The position numbers and the translations under genes are program-made. 64,000 nucleotides of DNA from Henriciella litoralis (GTDB lineage: Bacteria > Pseudomonadota > Alphaproteobacteria > Caulobacterales > Hyphomonadaceae): assembly GCF_002088935.1 (NCBI RefSeq), contig NZ_NCSS01000006.1:1768407-1832406 (forward strand), in the 5' to 3' direction. Position 1 is the first letter of the stretch. Each line of letters begins with the position of its first letter. Below are positions 8,248-16,299 of this stretch, piece by piece. Under the pieces are notes generated by a model that was not told the DNA's origin, searched no databases, and saw only the letters and a list, made by a program, of their open reading frames with translations.

Positions 8248-8883
8248 ATGGCCGTTTCGACCAAACGTTCTCATGTTCTCGTCACGCTTGGCGTTCTGTT
8301 CACGGTGGGCGGTATCACGCGCATTCTGCCGACGACGCAAGCCTCTGCAGAAGACAAGGCGGCCAAAGTTGAAATGGCATCGCTGAGCGCCAGTGAAACA
8401 CCGACGGCTACGCCAGCAGCTCTTGAGGTGACGAGCAAAAAACCGGCTCGCTCTGACGAAGTTTGCTTTACGGGCGAGGCTGCTGCAGCCCTCGCCAGCG
8501 ACCAGAAAAGCCTGCAAAATCGGGCAGATGCATTGCAGGCACAGGAATTGGCCCTGCAAGCGCGCGAACAGGAAATCAATCGTAAAGCCGAGGAGCTTGC
8601 CGCGCTCCAGCTAACGATTGATGAGCGCTGGAAAACCATGACAACCAGCGCCGATGAGGACATCACCCATCTGGCGCAAATGTACAGCGCCATGAAGCCC
8701 GATCAGGCCGCCTCTATTTTCAATCAGATGGACCCGGCTTTTGCAGCCGGCTTCCTGCGCCTGATGCCCAGCGATCAGGCCGGGTTGATCCTCGCCGGCA
8801 TGCAGGCTGAGAAGGCCTATGTCGTTAGCGTCAAGTTGGCGAGCCGGAACGGCGACATTCGCTCTGCTGCACCGCCGCGATAG
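8248..8883 (+). CDS. MotE-like flagellar motor chaperone (MgtE-N-like domain)
   Basis: A 211-residue protein with an N-terminal hydrophobic anchor or signal (residues 9-32), a variable Thr/Ala-rich linker, a coiled coil (about 85-140, repeated ALQAQELALQAREQEI pattern), and a C-terminal helical domain where MYSAMKPDQAASIFNQMD and FAAGFLRLMPSDQAGLI follow the pattern of MotE proteins and the magnesium-transporter N-domain. MotE is known in rhizobia as a periplasmic chaperone for MotC; here it follows fliL in the same operon. Whether this one acts on a motor protein or on flagellar placement cannot be told from sequence. Confidence 0.7.
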   Translation: MAVSTKRSHVLVTLGVLFTVGGITRILPTTQASAEDKAAKVEMASLSASETPTATPAALEVTSKKPARSDEVCFTGEAAAALASDQKSLQNRADALQAQELALQAREQEINRKAEELAALQLTIDERWKTMTTSADEDITHLAQMYSAMKPDQAASIFNQMDPAFAAGFLRLMPSDQAGLILAGMQAEKAYVVSVKLASRNGDIRSAAPPR

Positions 8884-8942
8884 ACTGAATGCGCGCCTCC
8901 TGGGCGATTGCCTAATCACACAGATTGTTTATGGGGTGGCGC

Positions 8943-9557
8943 ATGAAAAATATCACGCTGCACAAGGGCGATCTGCCCGCTGACATCGATCTTGGTAAGG
9001 TTATCGCCGTTGATACCGAAGCCATGGGCCTCAATCCTTTCAGGGACGCTTTGTGCGTCGTCCAGCTATCCTCGGGGGACGGCACGGCGCACGTCGTTCA
9101 ACTATCGCGCGACTTTGACTGCCCCAATCTGAAAGCCGTTCTGGCTGACCAGTCCCGCCTCAAGATCTTTCACTTCGCCCGCTTCGATGTTGCGATGATG
9201 AAACAATGGCTGGGCATCGAGTGCGGCCCCATCTGGTGCACCAAGATCGCTTCGAAACTCTGCCGCACCTACACGGATCGGCATGGCCTGAAAGATGTCG
9301 CCCGCGAGATCGCCGGTGTCGATATGTCGAAGGCGCAGCAGTCTTCAGACTGGGGCGCTGAGACGCTGACTGATGCGCAACTTCATTATTGCGCGAGCGA
9401 TGTGCTTCACCTGCATGCGATCAAGGATGGGTTGGAAGCCATGCTTGCGCGTGAAGGACGACTGGAGCTGGCGCAGGCCTGTTTCGACTTCCTGCCTGTT
9501 CGCGCAGAGCTCGACCTGGAAGGCTGGGGCGAGACCGACATTTTCTCCCATAGCTGA
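8943..9557 (+). CDS. RNase D-type 3'-5' exonuclease
   Basis: A DEDD-family exonuclease of 204 residues counted from ATG 8943, which is preceded by GGGGTGG; upstream in-frame codons at 8925 and 8931 are less convincing. The Exo I motif is VDTEAMGL (Asp and Glu), Exo II is in FHFARFDVAMM, and Exo III is YCASDVLHLH with the Tyr of the DEDDy subtype. Unlike full RNase D it has no HRDC domains, so it is the short alphaproteobacterial form, probably acting on RNA 3' ends. It sits alone between the flagellar run and the lpt genes. Confidence 0.85.
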   Translation: MKNITLHKGDLPADIDLGKVIAVDTEAMGLNPFRDALCVVQLSSGDGTAHVVQLSRDFDCPNLKAVLADQSRLKIFHFARFDVAMMKQWLGIECGPIWCTKIASKLCRTYTDRHGLKDVAREIAGVDMSKAQQSSDWGAETLTDAQLHYCASDVLHLHAIKDGLEAMLAREGRLELAQACFDFLPVRAELDLEGWGETDIFSHS

Positions 9558-9644
9558 TGCGCCGGGAAACAGCCTCATTTGGTCACGAAATGACCACGGC
9601 GTCTGATCTATCATATTCCTTCAAACCGTCGTAAATTCCGCCTG

Positions 9645-10310
9645 ATGACTGTTTCAACCAACACAAAGAGCGCCTTAAGCCTGTGGGAACCTCGCCGCCA
9701 GATGACACTGGCGCAGGCCCGCAAGCGTTCAAACCGCGTTTCGCTCATGCGTCTGGGGTTTACAGCGGCCGCGGCCATATCGGCCGGTGTCATGGTCGGC
9801 CATCTTGCGGCAAATGCCGTCTCCGCATCGCCGGGATCAATCGAAAAGCTGTCCAGTGACGAAGTCGTGACGATGGTCAATCCGCGCTTCACCGGACGCG
9901 ATGTTGCAGGGCAGGCCTTCGTCATTACGGCGGACACAGCCCAGCGCCGACAGGGGGGCGGTGAAAAGATCGATCTGACGAACCCCAAAATGGTGATCGA
10001 GGATGGAACCGAGATTGAGGCTCCCTCGGGGCTTTATGATCAGGATGAACAAACCCTATCGCTGTTTGAAGACGTCCGGCTTGTCGATTCTAAAGGCTAC
10101 AAGTTTCGGTCAACATCAGCCAAGATGTTTGTTGAAGAGAGCCGGGTGCAGGGTATTGATCCGCTTTCCGGCTCAGGCCCACTGGGCGATGTGCGCTGTG
10201 ATAATTTTGAAATCGTAGATGATGGTGACAGAGTACGTTGCAGTGGCAATGTACAGATGACCATATTCCCGGGTGGCCGGGACAATGAGGAGATAGATGC
10301 TGATGAATAG
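9645..10310 (+). CDS. lptC: LPS export system protein LptC
   Basis: A 221-residue bitopic protein of the Lpt bridge, which passes lipopolysaccharide from the LptBFG transporter to LptA. A basic N-terminus of about 30 residues precedes one membrane helix (about 33-55), and the periplasmic part has the LptC signature: VNPRFTGRDVAGQAFVITAD, then repeating strands with IDLTNPKMVIEDGT and ALYD-like turns. The C-terminal region contains CDNFEIVDDGDRVRCSGNV. It overlaps lptA by 14 bases, and lptA and lptB follow, which fixes the assignment. Confidence 0.88.
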   Translation: MTVSTNTKSALSLWEPRRQMTLAQARKRSNRVSLMRLGFTAAAAISAGVMVGHLAANAVSASPGSIEKLSSDEVVTMVNPRFTGRDVAGQAFVITADTAQRRQGGGEKIDLTNPKMVIEDGTEIEAPSGLYDQDEQTLSLFEDVRLVDSKGYKFRSTSAKMFVEESRVQGIDPLSGSGPLGDVRCDNFEIVDDGDRVRCSGNVQMTIFPGGRDNEEIDADE

Positions 10311-10839
10311 GTTTTTGGTTGCGTGCGCAGCACTGACAGTCGCCGGAACGCCAACCGCCCTAGCACAGGTGTCTGGTCAGGGTGGTCCTATCCGGGTCAA
10401 TGCCGACAGAAGTGAAGTCCTCGAGCGCCAGCGGCAGGTCATCCTCATCAAGGACGTCGACATCATGCAGGGCGATGCCCGGCTCCGCGCCGACAAGGTC
10501 ACGATCAATTATGCGGCCAGCGGCGACAGCGAAACGACTGGCGCGAGCGGCGCCGGCGGGTTCGGCGACATTGAGACGATGACAGCCGAAGGCAGCGTTT
10601 TCTACGTCACCCCGGACCTCAAAGCGACGGGAACACGCGGCGTTTACGATGCCAAGGCCGACACGATCACACTGACAGGTGAAGTCGTTCTGGTCCGTGG
10701 CGAAGATGTTGCCACTGGAGAGAAACTTGTCATGCGCCTGGCAGAAGGCCGCACGACACTTGATGGCGGCCCAGGCCGCGTCCAGATGAATATCAATCCC
10801 GGTCAAGGCACGCCTGCGCCGGACGAACCATCGAATTAG
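10297..10839 (+). CDS. lptA: LPS export periplasmic protein LptA (OstA-like)
   Basis: A periplasmic beta-jellyroll protein of 178-180 residues that forms the Lpt bridge. ATG 10297 and ATG 10303 are both in frame; the second gives a cleaner signal peptide (MNRFLVACAALTVAGTPTALAQ). The mature part has the OstA pattern: IRVNADRSEVLERQRQVILI, GDARLRADKVTINY and AEGSVFYVTPD, each a strand-turn-strand unit. The frame overlaps the lptC end, and lptB follows after 94 bases. An Ala/Gly-rich insert near residue 75 is a local oddity. Confidence 0.88.
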   Translation: MLMNRFLVACAALTVAGTPTALAQVSGQGGPIRVNADRSEVLERQRQVILIKDVDIMQGDARLRADKVTINYAASGDSETTGASGAGGFGDIETMTAEGSVFYVTPDLKATGTRGVYDAKADTITLTGEVVLVRGEDVATGEKLVMRLAEGRTTLDGGPGRVQMNINPGQGTPAPDEPSN

Positions 10840-10933
10840 GACGCCCGCGCTAAGCGGATATTAAGTCTGATAGACTAGGTAAAACACCGGGCGGCAACCA
10901 TACCGCGCAAGAGTATCAAGAGGAAATTTCCTG

Positions 10934-11668
10934 ATGACGGATGCGGCCAGCGGCCTCGTAGCTAACGGACTTGCCAAGGCATTTGGCAAGCGCACTGTCG
11001 TGAAAGACGTTTCCCTGTCTCTTCAGCGCGGCGAAGTTGTCGGTCTTCTGGGGCCTAATGGCGCCGGCAAGACCACCTGCTTCTATATGATCATGGGACT
11101 GATAAGTGCCGACGCCGGCAGCATCGAGATCGATGGCGCCGACGTCACGTCACTCCCCATGTATCAGCGGGCCCGCCTGGGCGTCGGATACCTTCCACAG
11201 GAAGCCTCCATTTTCCGCGGTATGAGCGTTGAGGAGAATATCCTCGCGGTCGTCGAACTCGTGGAGAAAGATAAAACTGCCCGAAAACGGGAAGTCGATG
11301 CCCTGCTGGACGAGCTGCACATCACGCATTTGCGTGATCAGTCTGCGACCTCTTTATCGGGCGGTGAACGCCGCCGGGTCGAGATTGCCCGTGCCCTCGC
11401 CTCCAGACCGAGTTTCATGCTTCTGGACGAACCGTTTACCGGTATCGACCCTCTCGCCGTATCGGATATTTCTGATCTGGTTGGTTATCTGAAACAGCGC
11501 GGCCTTGGCGTGCTGATTACCGACCACCAGGTACGCGAGACGCTGCAGATCGTGGATCGGGCATCTATCATCTATGATGGAGGCGTGCTGTTCGAAGGCT
11601 CGCCTGAAGATGTCCTGACGAACGAAGATGTACGCCGGGTCTATCTGGGCGAACGGTTCGCAGCGTAG
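10934..11668 (+). CDS. lptB: LPS export ABC transporter ATPase LptB
   Basis: A 244-residue ATP-binding subunit that powers lipopolysaccharide extraction from the inner membrane. Walker A is GPNGAGKTT, the Q-loop region is YLPQEASIFRGMSVEENI (typical of LptB), the signature is LSGGERRRVEIARAL, Walker B is FMLLDEPFTGIDP and the switch His is in LITDHQ. Length is normal. A good RBS (AGAGGAAA) precedes ATG 10934. rpoN follows with only a five-base gap, the arrangement seen in many proteobacteria, so LPS transport and sigma-54 are coexpressed. The membrane partners LptF and LptG lie elsewhere. Confidence 0.95.
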   Translation: MTDAASGLVANGLAKAFGKRTVVKDVSLSLQRGEVVGLLGPNGAGKTTCFYMIMGLISADAGSIEIDGADVTSLPMYQRARLGVGYLPQEASIFRGMSVEENILAVVELVEKDKTARKREVDALLDELHITHLRDQSATSLSGGERRRVEIARALASRPSFMLLDEPFTGIDPLAVSDISDLVGYLKQRGLGVLITDHQVRETLQIVDRASIIYDGGVLFEGSPEDVLTNEDVRRVYLGERFAA

Positions 11669-11673
11669 CGCCC

Positions 11674-13185
11674 ATGGCCATTTCACAACGGTTGGACATG
11701 CGCCAGGGTCAGTCCCTGGTGATGACGCCGCAATTGCAGCAGGCGATCAAACTGCTGCAACTCTCAAATATGGAACTTGCCGAGTTCGTTGAAGCGGAGA
11801 TTGAGCGAAACCCGCTGCTCGAACGCGGCGAAAACGGTGATCACGATGAGCCCGAGCGAGAAGAAATAGAGCGCAAATCCAAGCGCGATGAACTTGACCT
11901 CGATGACCGCTCAGGTCTGAACGAGGCCCGCGAGGCGATGGATGCGCCGCGCGAAGATCTCTATGAAAGCGGCACCAATTCGGACACCGGCCAGACGGCC
12001 AATGAAATGTCAGGCCCTTCTGCCAAGACCGATTGGTCGCAAGCTGGCAGCGGCGGAAGCTTCTCAGGCGACGACTACGATTTTGAGGGCTCGCTAAGCT
12101 CCGAGAAGTCGCTGCACGAACATCTTCACGATCAGCTTTCCATGTCAGGTCTTTCCCAGGCTGACAGGCTGATCGGGGCCCGCCTCGTCGATGAGACCGA
12201 CGACGCTGGCTACTGCAAGGTCGACCTGGAAGAAGTTGCGGCTGCCCTGGGCGCTGACCCGGCAAATGTTGAGGCGGTTCTGCATGTCTGTCAGGGCTTT
12301 GAGCCGACCGGCGTGATGGCGCGCACAATTGGCGAATGTCTTGCGCTACAACTCAAAGAACGCGACAGGCTTGACCCGGCCATGCAGGCGCTGCTCGATA
12401 ATCTCGATATGGTCGCCAAGCACGACGTTAAAGGCCTTTCGGATGTTTGCGGCGTCGACAAGGAGGACGTGCTCGACATGATGTCGGAGCTTCGTCTTTT
12501 GACGCCTCGTCCCGGCTCTGCCTTTGCAAGCGGCACGACCATCGCTGTGGCGCCAGATGTTTTTGTTCGCGAGATGCCGAATGGCATGTTTGCGGTTGAG
12601 CTGAACGCCGAAACCCTGCCCCGCGTCCTGATGGACAAGGCGTATTATGCAGAGGTCAGCACCCTTCCGATGCGGGAGAAGGAAAAGGAATTCATCACTG
12701 ATTGCGCGCAAAACGCCTCATGGCTGATCAAGTCACTCGATCAGCGCGCGCGTACGATCCTGAAAGTCGCCAGCGAGATTGTCCGACAGCAGGACGCGTT
12801 TTTCGCGCACGGGGTAGCGCACCTTCGCCCGCTGAACCTAAAACAGGTCGCAGACGCGATTGAAATGCACGAATCCACGGTCAGCCGCGTTACATCAAAT
12901 AAATATATGGGCACGCCGCGCGGTCTGTTTGAGCTGAAATACTTTTTCTCTGCCTCAATTCCGGGGACAGGCGGCGGAGACGCACATTCGGCAGAAGCGG
13001 TTCGTTACCGGATCAAACAGCTGGTCGACGATGAAGGCGACAACGTACTTTCCGACGACAAGATCGTTGAAATACTTACAGAATTTGGCATAGAGATTGC
13101 CCGGCGCACCGTCGCCAAGTATCGTGAGAGCCTGAATATTCCATCTAGTGTCCAGCGACGGCGTCGTCTGAAAGCCAGCGCTTGA
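11674..13185 (+). CDS. rpoN: RNA polymerase sigma-54 factor RpoN
   Basis: A 503-residue sigma-54, which directs RNA polymerase to -24/-12 promoters and needs an AAA+ activator. Region I is at residues 1-50 (LVMTPQLQQAIKLLQLSN). Region II is acidic, from about 55 to 150. The core-binding domain follows, then the HTH (HESTVSRVTSNKYMGTPRG) and the RpoN box ARRTVAKYRE near the end. In caulobacters sigma-54 drives many flagellar genes, which fits the flagellar cluster upstream. It is five bases after lptB and is followed by hpf and ptsN, the usual rpoN neighbourhood. Confidence 0.96.
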   Translation: MAISQRLDMRQGQSLVMTPQLQQAIKLLQLSNMELAEFVEAEIERNPLLERGENGDHDEPEREEIERKSKRDELDLDDRSGLNEAREAMDAPREDLYESGTNSDTGQTANEMSGPSAKTDWSQAGSGGSFSGDDYDFEGSLSSEKSLHEHLHDQLSMSGLSQADRLIGARLVDETDDAGYCKVDLEEVAAALGADPANVEAVLHVCQGFEPTGVMARTIGECLALQLKERDRLDPAMQALLDNLDMVAKHDVKGLSDVCGVDKEDVLDMMSELRLLTPRPGSAFASGTTIAVAPDVFVREMPNGMFAVELNAETLPRVLMDKAYYAEVSTLPMREKEKEFITDCAQNASWLIKSLDQRARTILKVASEIVRQQDAFFAHGVAHLRPLNLKQVADAIEMHESTVSRVTSNKYMGTPRGLFELKYFFSASIPGTGGGDAHSAEAVRYRIKQLVDDEGDNVLSDDKIVEILTEFGIEIARRTVAKYRESLNIPSSVQRRRRLKASA

Positions 13186-13235
13186 TCCATCGGACCTGCG
13201 CACAGCTTATTGACTCAAAACACCGTAATAATAAG

Positions 13236-13248
13236 GAGGCGACGCCTC
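13236..13248. repeat. Short perfect inverted repeat between rpoN and hpf
   Basis: GAGGCG-A-CGCCTC, six-base arms around one base, lies 51 bases after the rpoN stop and 50 bases before the hpf start. It has no T-tract, so it is a weak terminator at best; it may be an operator or chance. Confidence 0.25.
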
Positions 13249-13298
13249 GATTTCCCTGATCAAGGCGTTATAGTAGGACCTCGTAATCGGAGAGTTCC

Positions 13299-13892
13299 GT
13301 GCAGATACAAATCGCAGGACGGAAGATGGACCTTGGCGATGCGCTCCGCGAGCGCATCGAAACTGGTCTTGAAGCAGCCGTCACAAAATATTTCGACCGG
13401 GATTTTGACGGACACGTCACTGTCAGCCCGAATGGCCATGAAACCGAAATCGACTGCAATATACATTTGCCGTCAGGCATCATCCTGCAGTCGACCGGCA
13501 AAGCGACCGATCCCTATGCCGCGCTGGACGAAGCGCTGGCGAAGATCGAGAAGCGAGTCCGGCGCTACAAACGCCGGCTGAAAGATCACCACAAGGACAA
13601 TCGCAGCCCGTTTCCGAGTGAACCGGCCGCCGCCTTTGTGCTGAAAGGCGCGCCGGAAGAAGAAGATCCGGCAGAGACCGGTGAGAATGGTGAAGCGCCC
13701 GTTATTGTAGCAGAGAGTGCTTCAGCCATTCGCACGATGACAGTTTCGGAAGCTGTTTTGCAGCTTGAACTTGCCGATTCACCAGCCCTCATGTTCCGTA
13801 ATGCGAAACATTCGGGGCTCAATATGGTGTATCGTCGAAGTGACGGAAATATTGGCTGGGTCGATCCGGCGAACAACAGCAAAACCTCCTAG
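13299..13892 (+). CDS. hpf: Ribosome hibernation-promoting factor, long form
   Basis: A 197-residue long-form HPF, which binds the 30S subunit and pairs ribosomes into inactive 100S dimers in slow growth. The N-terminal domain (1-100) has the S30AE pattern MQIQIAGRKMDLGDALRERI and ends in KIEKRVRRYKRRLKDHH. After a flexible acidic linker, the C-terminal domain (about 145-195) has the dimerisation motif VSEAVLQLELADSPALMFRN and GLNMVYRRSDGNIGWVDP. The start is GTG 13299 with GGAGAG upstream. ptsN is 17 bases downstream. Confidence 0.93.
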   Translation: MQIQIAGRKMDLGDALRERIETGLEAAVTKYFDRDFDGHVTVSPNGHETEIDCNIHLPSGIILQSTGKATDPYAALDEALAKIEKRVRRYKRRLKDHHKDNRSPFPSEPAAAFVLKGAPEEEDPAETGENGEAPVIVAESASAIRTMTVSEAVLQLELADSPALMFRNAKHSGLNMVYRRSDGNIGWVDPANNSKTS

Positions 13893-13909
13893 TAGAAGCG
13901 CGAAGAGTC

Positions 13910-14383
13910 ATGGCAAATGATCTCACAAGCCTTCTTGGTGAAGGCGCTATTCTCGATCCTATTCACGTCGAAAACCGCAAGCAGGCGCTGACCGCGCTTG
14001 CTCAGGCGTTGGCCGAGACGACCAAACTCGATGCCCGCGACATTTTCGATGCCGTGATGGAACGAGAGCGGCTTGGCTCAACCGGCGTCGGCGAAGGCGT
14101 TGCGATTCCGCATGCGCGCATCGAGAAGCTGTCTCACCCCGTAGGTGGATTTGTGCGGCTTGACCAAGGCGTGGATTTCGATGCGGTCGATGATCGTCCG
14201 TGTGATCTGATCTTCATGCTGATCGCGCCGGTTGGCTCCGGGGCGGACCATTTGCGCGCGCTGGCACAGGTGAGCCGGACACTGCGTCAGGCTGAGCTGC
14301 GCGAAGCCCTGCGGAAAGCCGGGTCAGCGTCGGCGATCAAGGCGATTCTTTGCCCGGAAGCGGCCAAAGCGCCAGCGGCTTGA
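13910..14383 (+). CDS. ptsN: Nitrogen-regulatory PTS enzyme IIA (EIIA-Ntr)
   Basis: A 157-residue PTS EIIA of the mannitol/fructose fold, used in alphaproteobacteria for regulation (potassium, nitrogen, stringent response) rather than sugar uptake. The phosphoacceptor His is residue 68 in GVGEGVAIPHARI, the signature of the family. The DLIFMLIAPVGSGADHL block is also typical. It is last in the lptB-rpoN-hpf-ptsN group. A short stem (AAGCC and GGCTT) follows 33 bases later but has no T-tract. Confidence 0.94.
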   Translation: MANDLTSLLGEGAILDPIHVENRKQALTALAQALAETTKLDARDIFDAVMERERLGSTGVGEGVAIPHARIEKLSHPVGGFVRLDQGVDFDAVDDRPCDLIFMLIAPVGSGADHLRALAQVSRTLRQAELREALRKAGSASAIKAILCPEAAKAPAA

Positions 14384-14453
14384 GCTCTCTGCCGAACGGC
14401 ACTTCACAACATCGTTAAAGCCGCAAGCTGGCTTCAACCTGCGCGCGCTCTAT

Positions 14454-14472
14454 CCTTGAATTATATTCAAGG
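14454..14472. promoter_or_regulatory. Perfect 8-3-8 palindrome before the metallo-beta-lactamase gene
   Basis: CCTTGAAT-TAT-ATTCAAGG, perfect eight-base arms around three bases, sits 11 bases before the ATG at 14484 and runs into the Shine-Dalgarno stretch GGGAGAG. It could be a repressor operator or a hairpin that hides the ribosome-binding site. The regulator is unknown and not encoded next to it. Confidence 0.45.
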
Positions 14473-14483
14473 GAGAGTTCCAT

Positions 14484-15500
14484 ATGTTTCGATCAACCAT
14501 CAGCCTCGCCGTTCTCGGCCTGGCGCTTAGCCCGGCCGCATTTGCGCATGGCGACGGCACGCATACTGCGCAGGCGGCGAGCCCGACACCTGTTACAACC
14601 AATGATCTCGGCAATGGCATCTACATGCTCGTCGGACGCGGCGGGAATGTCGGCGTTCTGACCGGCGAAGACGGTACCTTTGTGATCGATAGCCAGTATG
14701 CAGAAATGGCGCCTGGACTGCTTTCGGCAATCAATGACATTGCTGGCACATCCGATGTGCGGTTCCTGTTGAACACGCACTGGCACGGCGATCATGCGGG
14801 CGGCAATGTGCCGATGGCGGACGCTGGCGCCACGATCATCGGACACGACAATGTACGCGCCCGCCTATCGACGCAAAATTCCCGCGCGCTCGGCGGCGAA
14901 ACGCAGATCATCCCCCCGGCCGATGAAGCCGCGTGGCCTGTGCTGACCTATTCAGATGAGATGACCCTGTATCTCAATGGACAGACGATCCACGTCCACC
15001 ATTTACCGAACGCCCACACCGACACCGATTCCGCGATCTATTTTGAAGAAGCGAATGTGATCCACACGGGCGACGTCATGTTCAACGGAAGCTTTCCGTT
15101 CGTCGATGTCTTCAGCGGCGGCAGTTTTGATGGCTATCTGTCTGGCCTCGATACAATCTACAGCCTCGCCGACGAGACTACGAAAATCATTCCCGGACAT
15201 GGGCCAGAGGCAACACGTGACGATGTCATGGCGCTTCGTGACGTCGTCGCCGGTAGCGTTGAGGCCGTTCAGGCAGAGATCGATGCTGGGAAGACACCTG
15301 AAGAAATCCAGGCCGCCAACCCGCTTGCGGAGTGGAGCGACGACTGGGGCAGCGGCTTTATCAATGCTGATCGTTTCGTCAGCCTGATTTACGCCGACCT
15401 CACCGCGCCTGCGCAAAACTCGCACTCAGACAAGGATCATTCGATGGACCATTCCGGACATGACGGCGACCACGCTGCCGATCATGGGGATCACCACTAG
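14484..15500 (+). CDS. Exported metallo-beta-lactamase-fold hydrolase with His-rich tail
   Basis: A 338-residue protein with a signal peptide (about residues 1-21, ending AAFA) and one MBL domain. The metal motif THWHGDHAGGN gives His99, His101, Asp103 and His104; later ligands are in LPNAHTDTD, HTGDVMF and PGHG, so both metal sites look intact. The last about 25 residues are a run of His and Asp (HSMDHSGHDGDHAADHGDHH), and the mature N-terminus also begins with HGDGTH, suggesting metal capture in the periplasm. The substrate is unknown; the closest general class is the quinoprotein-relay/SoxH-like or class B-like hydrolases. An 8-3-8 palindrome precedes the start. Confidence 0.85.
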   Translation: MFRSTISLAVLGLALSPAAFAHGDGTHTAQAASPTPVTTNDLGNGIYMLVGRGGNVGVLTGEDGTFVIDSQYAEMAPGLLSAINDIAGTSDVRFLLNTHWHGDHAGGNVPMADAGATIIGHDNVRARLSTQNSRALGGETQIIPPADEAAWPVLTYSDEMTLYLNGQTIHVHHLPNAHTDTDSAIYFEEANVIHTGDVMFNGSFPFVDVFSGGSFDGYLSGLDTIYSLADETTKIIPGHGPEATRDDVMALRDVVAGSVEAVQAEIDAGKTPEEIQAANPLAEWSDDWGSGFINADRFVSLIYADLTAPAQNSHSDKDHSMDHSGHDGDHAADHGDHH

Positions 15501-15511
15501 CGAAGAACTGA

Positions 15512-16258
15512 TCAGCCGGCCTGCCCGCACACCGGGCAGGCTGGATCTTTCCGCAGGCGCACATTGCGGATAGCGCCGCTGAGGCCGTCGATCACATTGA
15601 TCTGGCCCGTCAGGCTCTTTCCCGCACCGGTGATCAGTTTGATCGTTTCCAGCGCCATTTGCGTTGCGACCATGCCAGTAACCGGTCCGACCACACCAAC
15701 GTCATCGCAAGCTTCCGCATCCGGCGGCATTTGCGGCACCAGACATTGATAACAAGGCAGCTCGGCATCGAGCCCGGACGCAAAGATAGAAACCTGCCCG
15801 GCCCAGCGCGTCGCCGCGCCTGAGACCAGCACGCGCTGGCTTTCATGGGCCACCCGGTTCAGCGCGAACCGTGTCTCGAAGTTGTCTGTCGCATCAATCA
15901 GGATAGTGCCGCCCAGTGCGTCAGCCTTTTTCCAGCGCGCCTTGTTGATGGTCACTTCGCAATCTGGTGCGCTCGCTTTCAGGCGCGCGGCAAGCTGCGT
16001 CGCCTTCGACTGGCCAATATCATCCTCGGTGAACTGAATTTGCCGCTGTAGATTGGACCGCTCAACAAGGTCATCATCCCAGAGATCAATATGACCAACG
16101 CCCCCGGCCGCCAGATACATTGCGCAAGGTCCGCCGAGCGCCCCTGCCCCGACAATCGAGACATGCGCGGCCAGTAGTTTCTGCACACCCGGTCCGCCAA
16201 TCTCCTTCAGGAGAATGTGACGTTTGTGCCGTTCGAGCTGTGTTCCACTTAATGCCAT
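15512..16258 (-). CDS. MoeB/ThiF/HesA family adenylyltransferase
   Basis: A 248-residue E1-like enzyme that would adenylate the C-terminal glycine of a sulfur-carrier protein such as MoaD or ThiS. The ATP site is VGAGALGGPCAMYLAAGGVG followed by LWDDDLVERSNLQRQI, where the Arg and acidic residues are those of the family. Two CxxC pairs (CYQCL and CPVCG) form the zinc site. DATDNFETRFALN is also conserved. There is no rhodanese domain, so it resembles MoeB rather than the eukaryotic-type fusion. Substrate choice between molybdopterin and thiamine pathways cannot be decided here. It converges with the MBL gene. Confidence 0.88.
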   Translation of the reverse strand: MALSGTQLERHKRHILLKEIGGPGVQKLLAAHVSIVGAGALGGPCAMYLAAGGVGHIDLWDDDLVERSNLQRQIQFTEDDIGQSKATQLAARLKASAPDCEVTINKARWKKADALGGTILIDATDNFETRFALNRVAHESQRVLVSGAATRWAGQVSIFASGLDAELPCYQCLVPQMPPDAEACDDVGVVGPVTGMVATQMALETIKLITGAGKSLTGQINVIDGLSGAIRNVRLRKDPACPVCGQAG

Positions 16259-16299
16259 GCCCTCGCTTAGCAGGGCGGATACGGTTAAGGCTACTCAAT

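Noticed and set aside
9345..9614. Minus-strand frame opposite the RNase D gene
   Set aside because: Antisense to a gene with intact DEDDy motifs, so it is a shadow.
16120..16299. 60-residue extension of the helicase
   Set aside because: It overlaps the divergent moeB-like start and has no family similarity; ATG 16300 gives the expected N-terminus.
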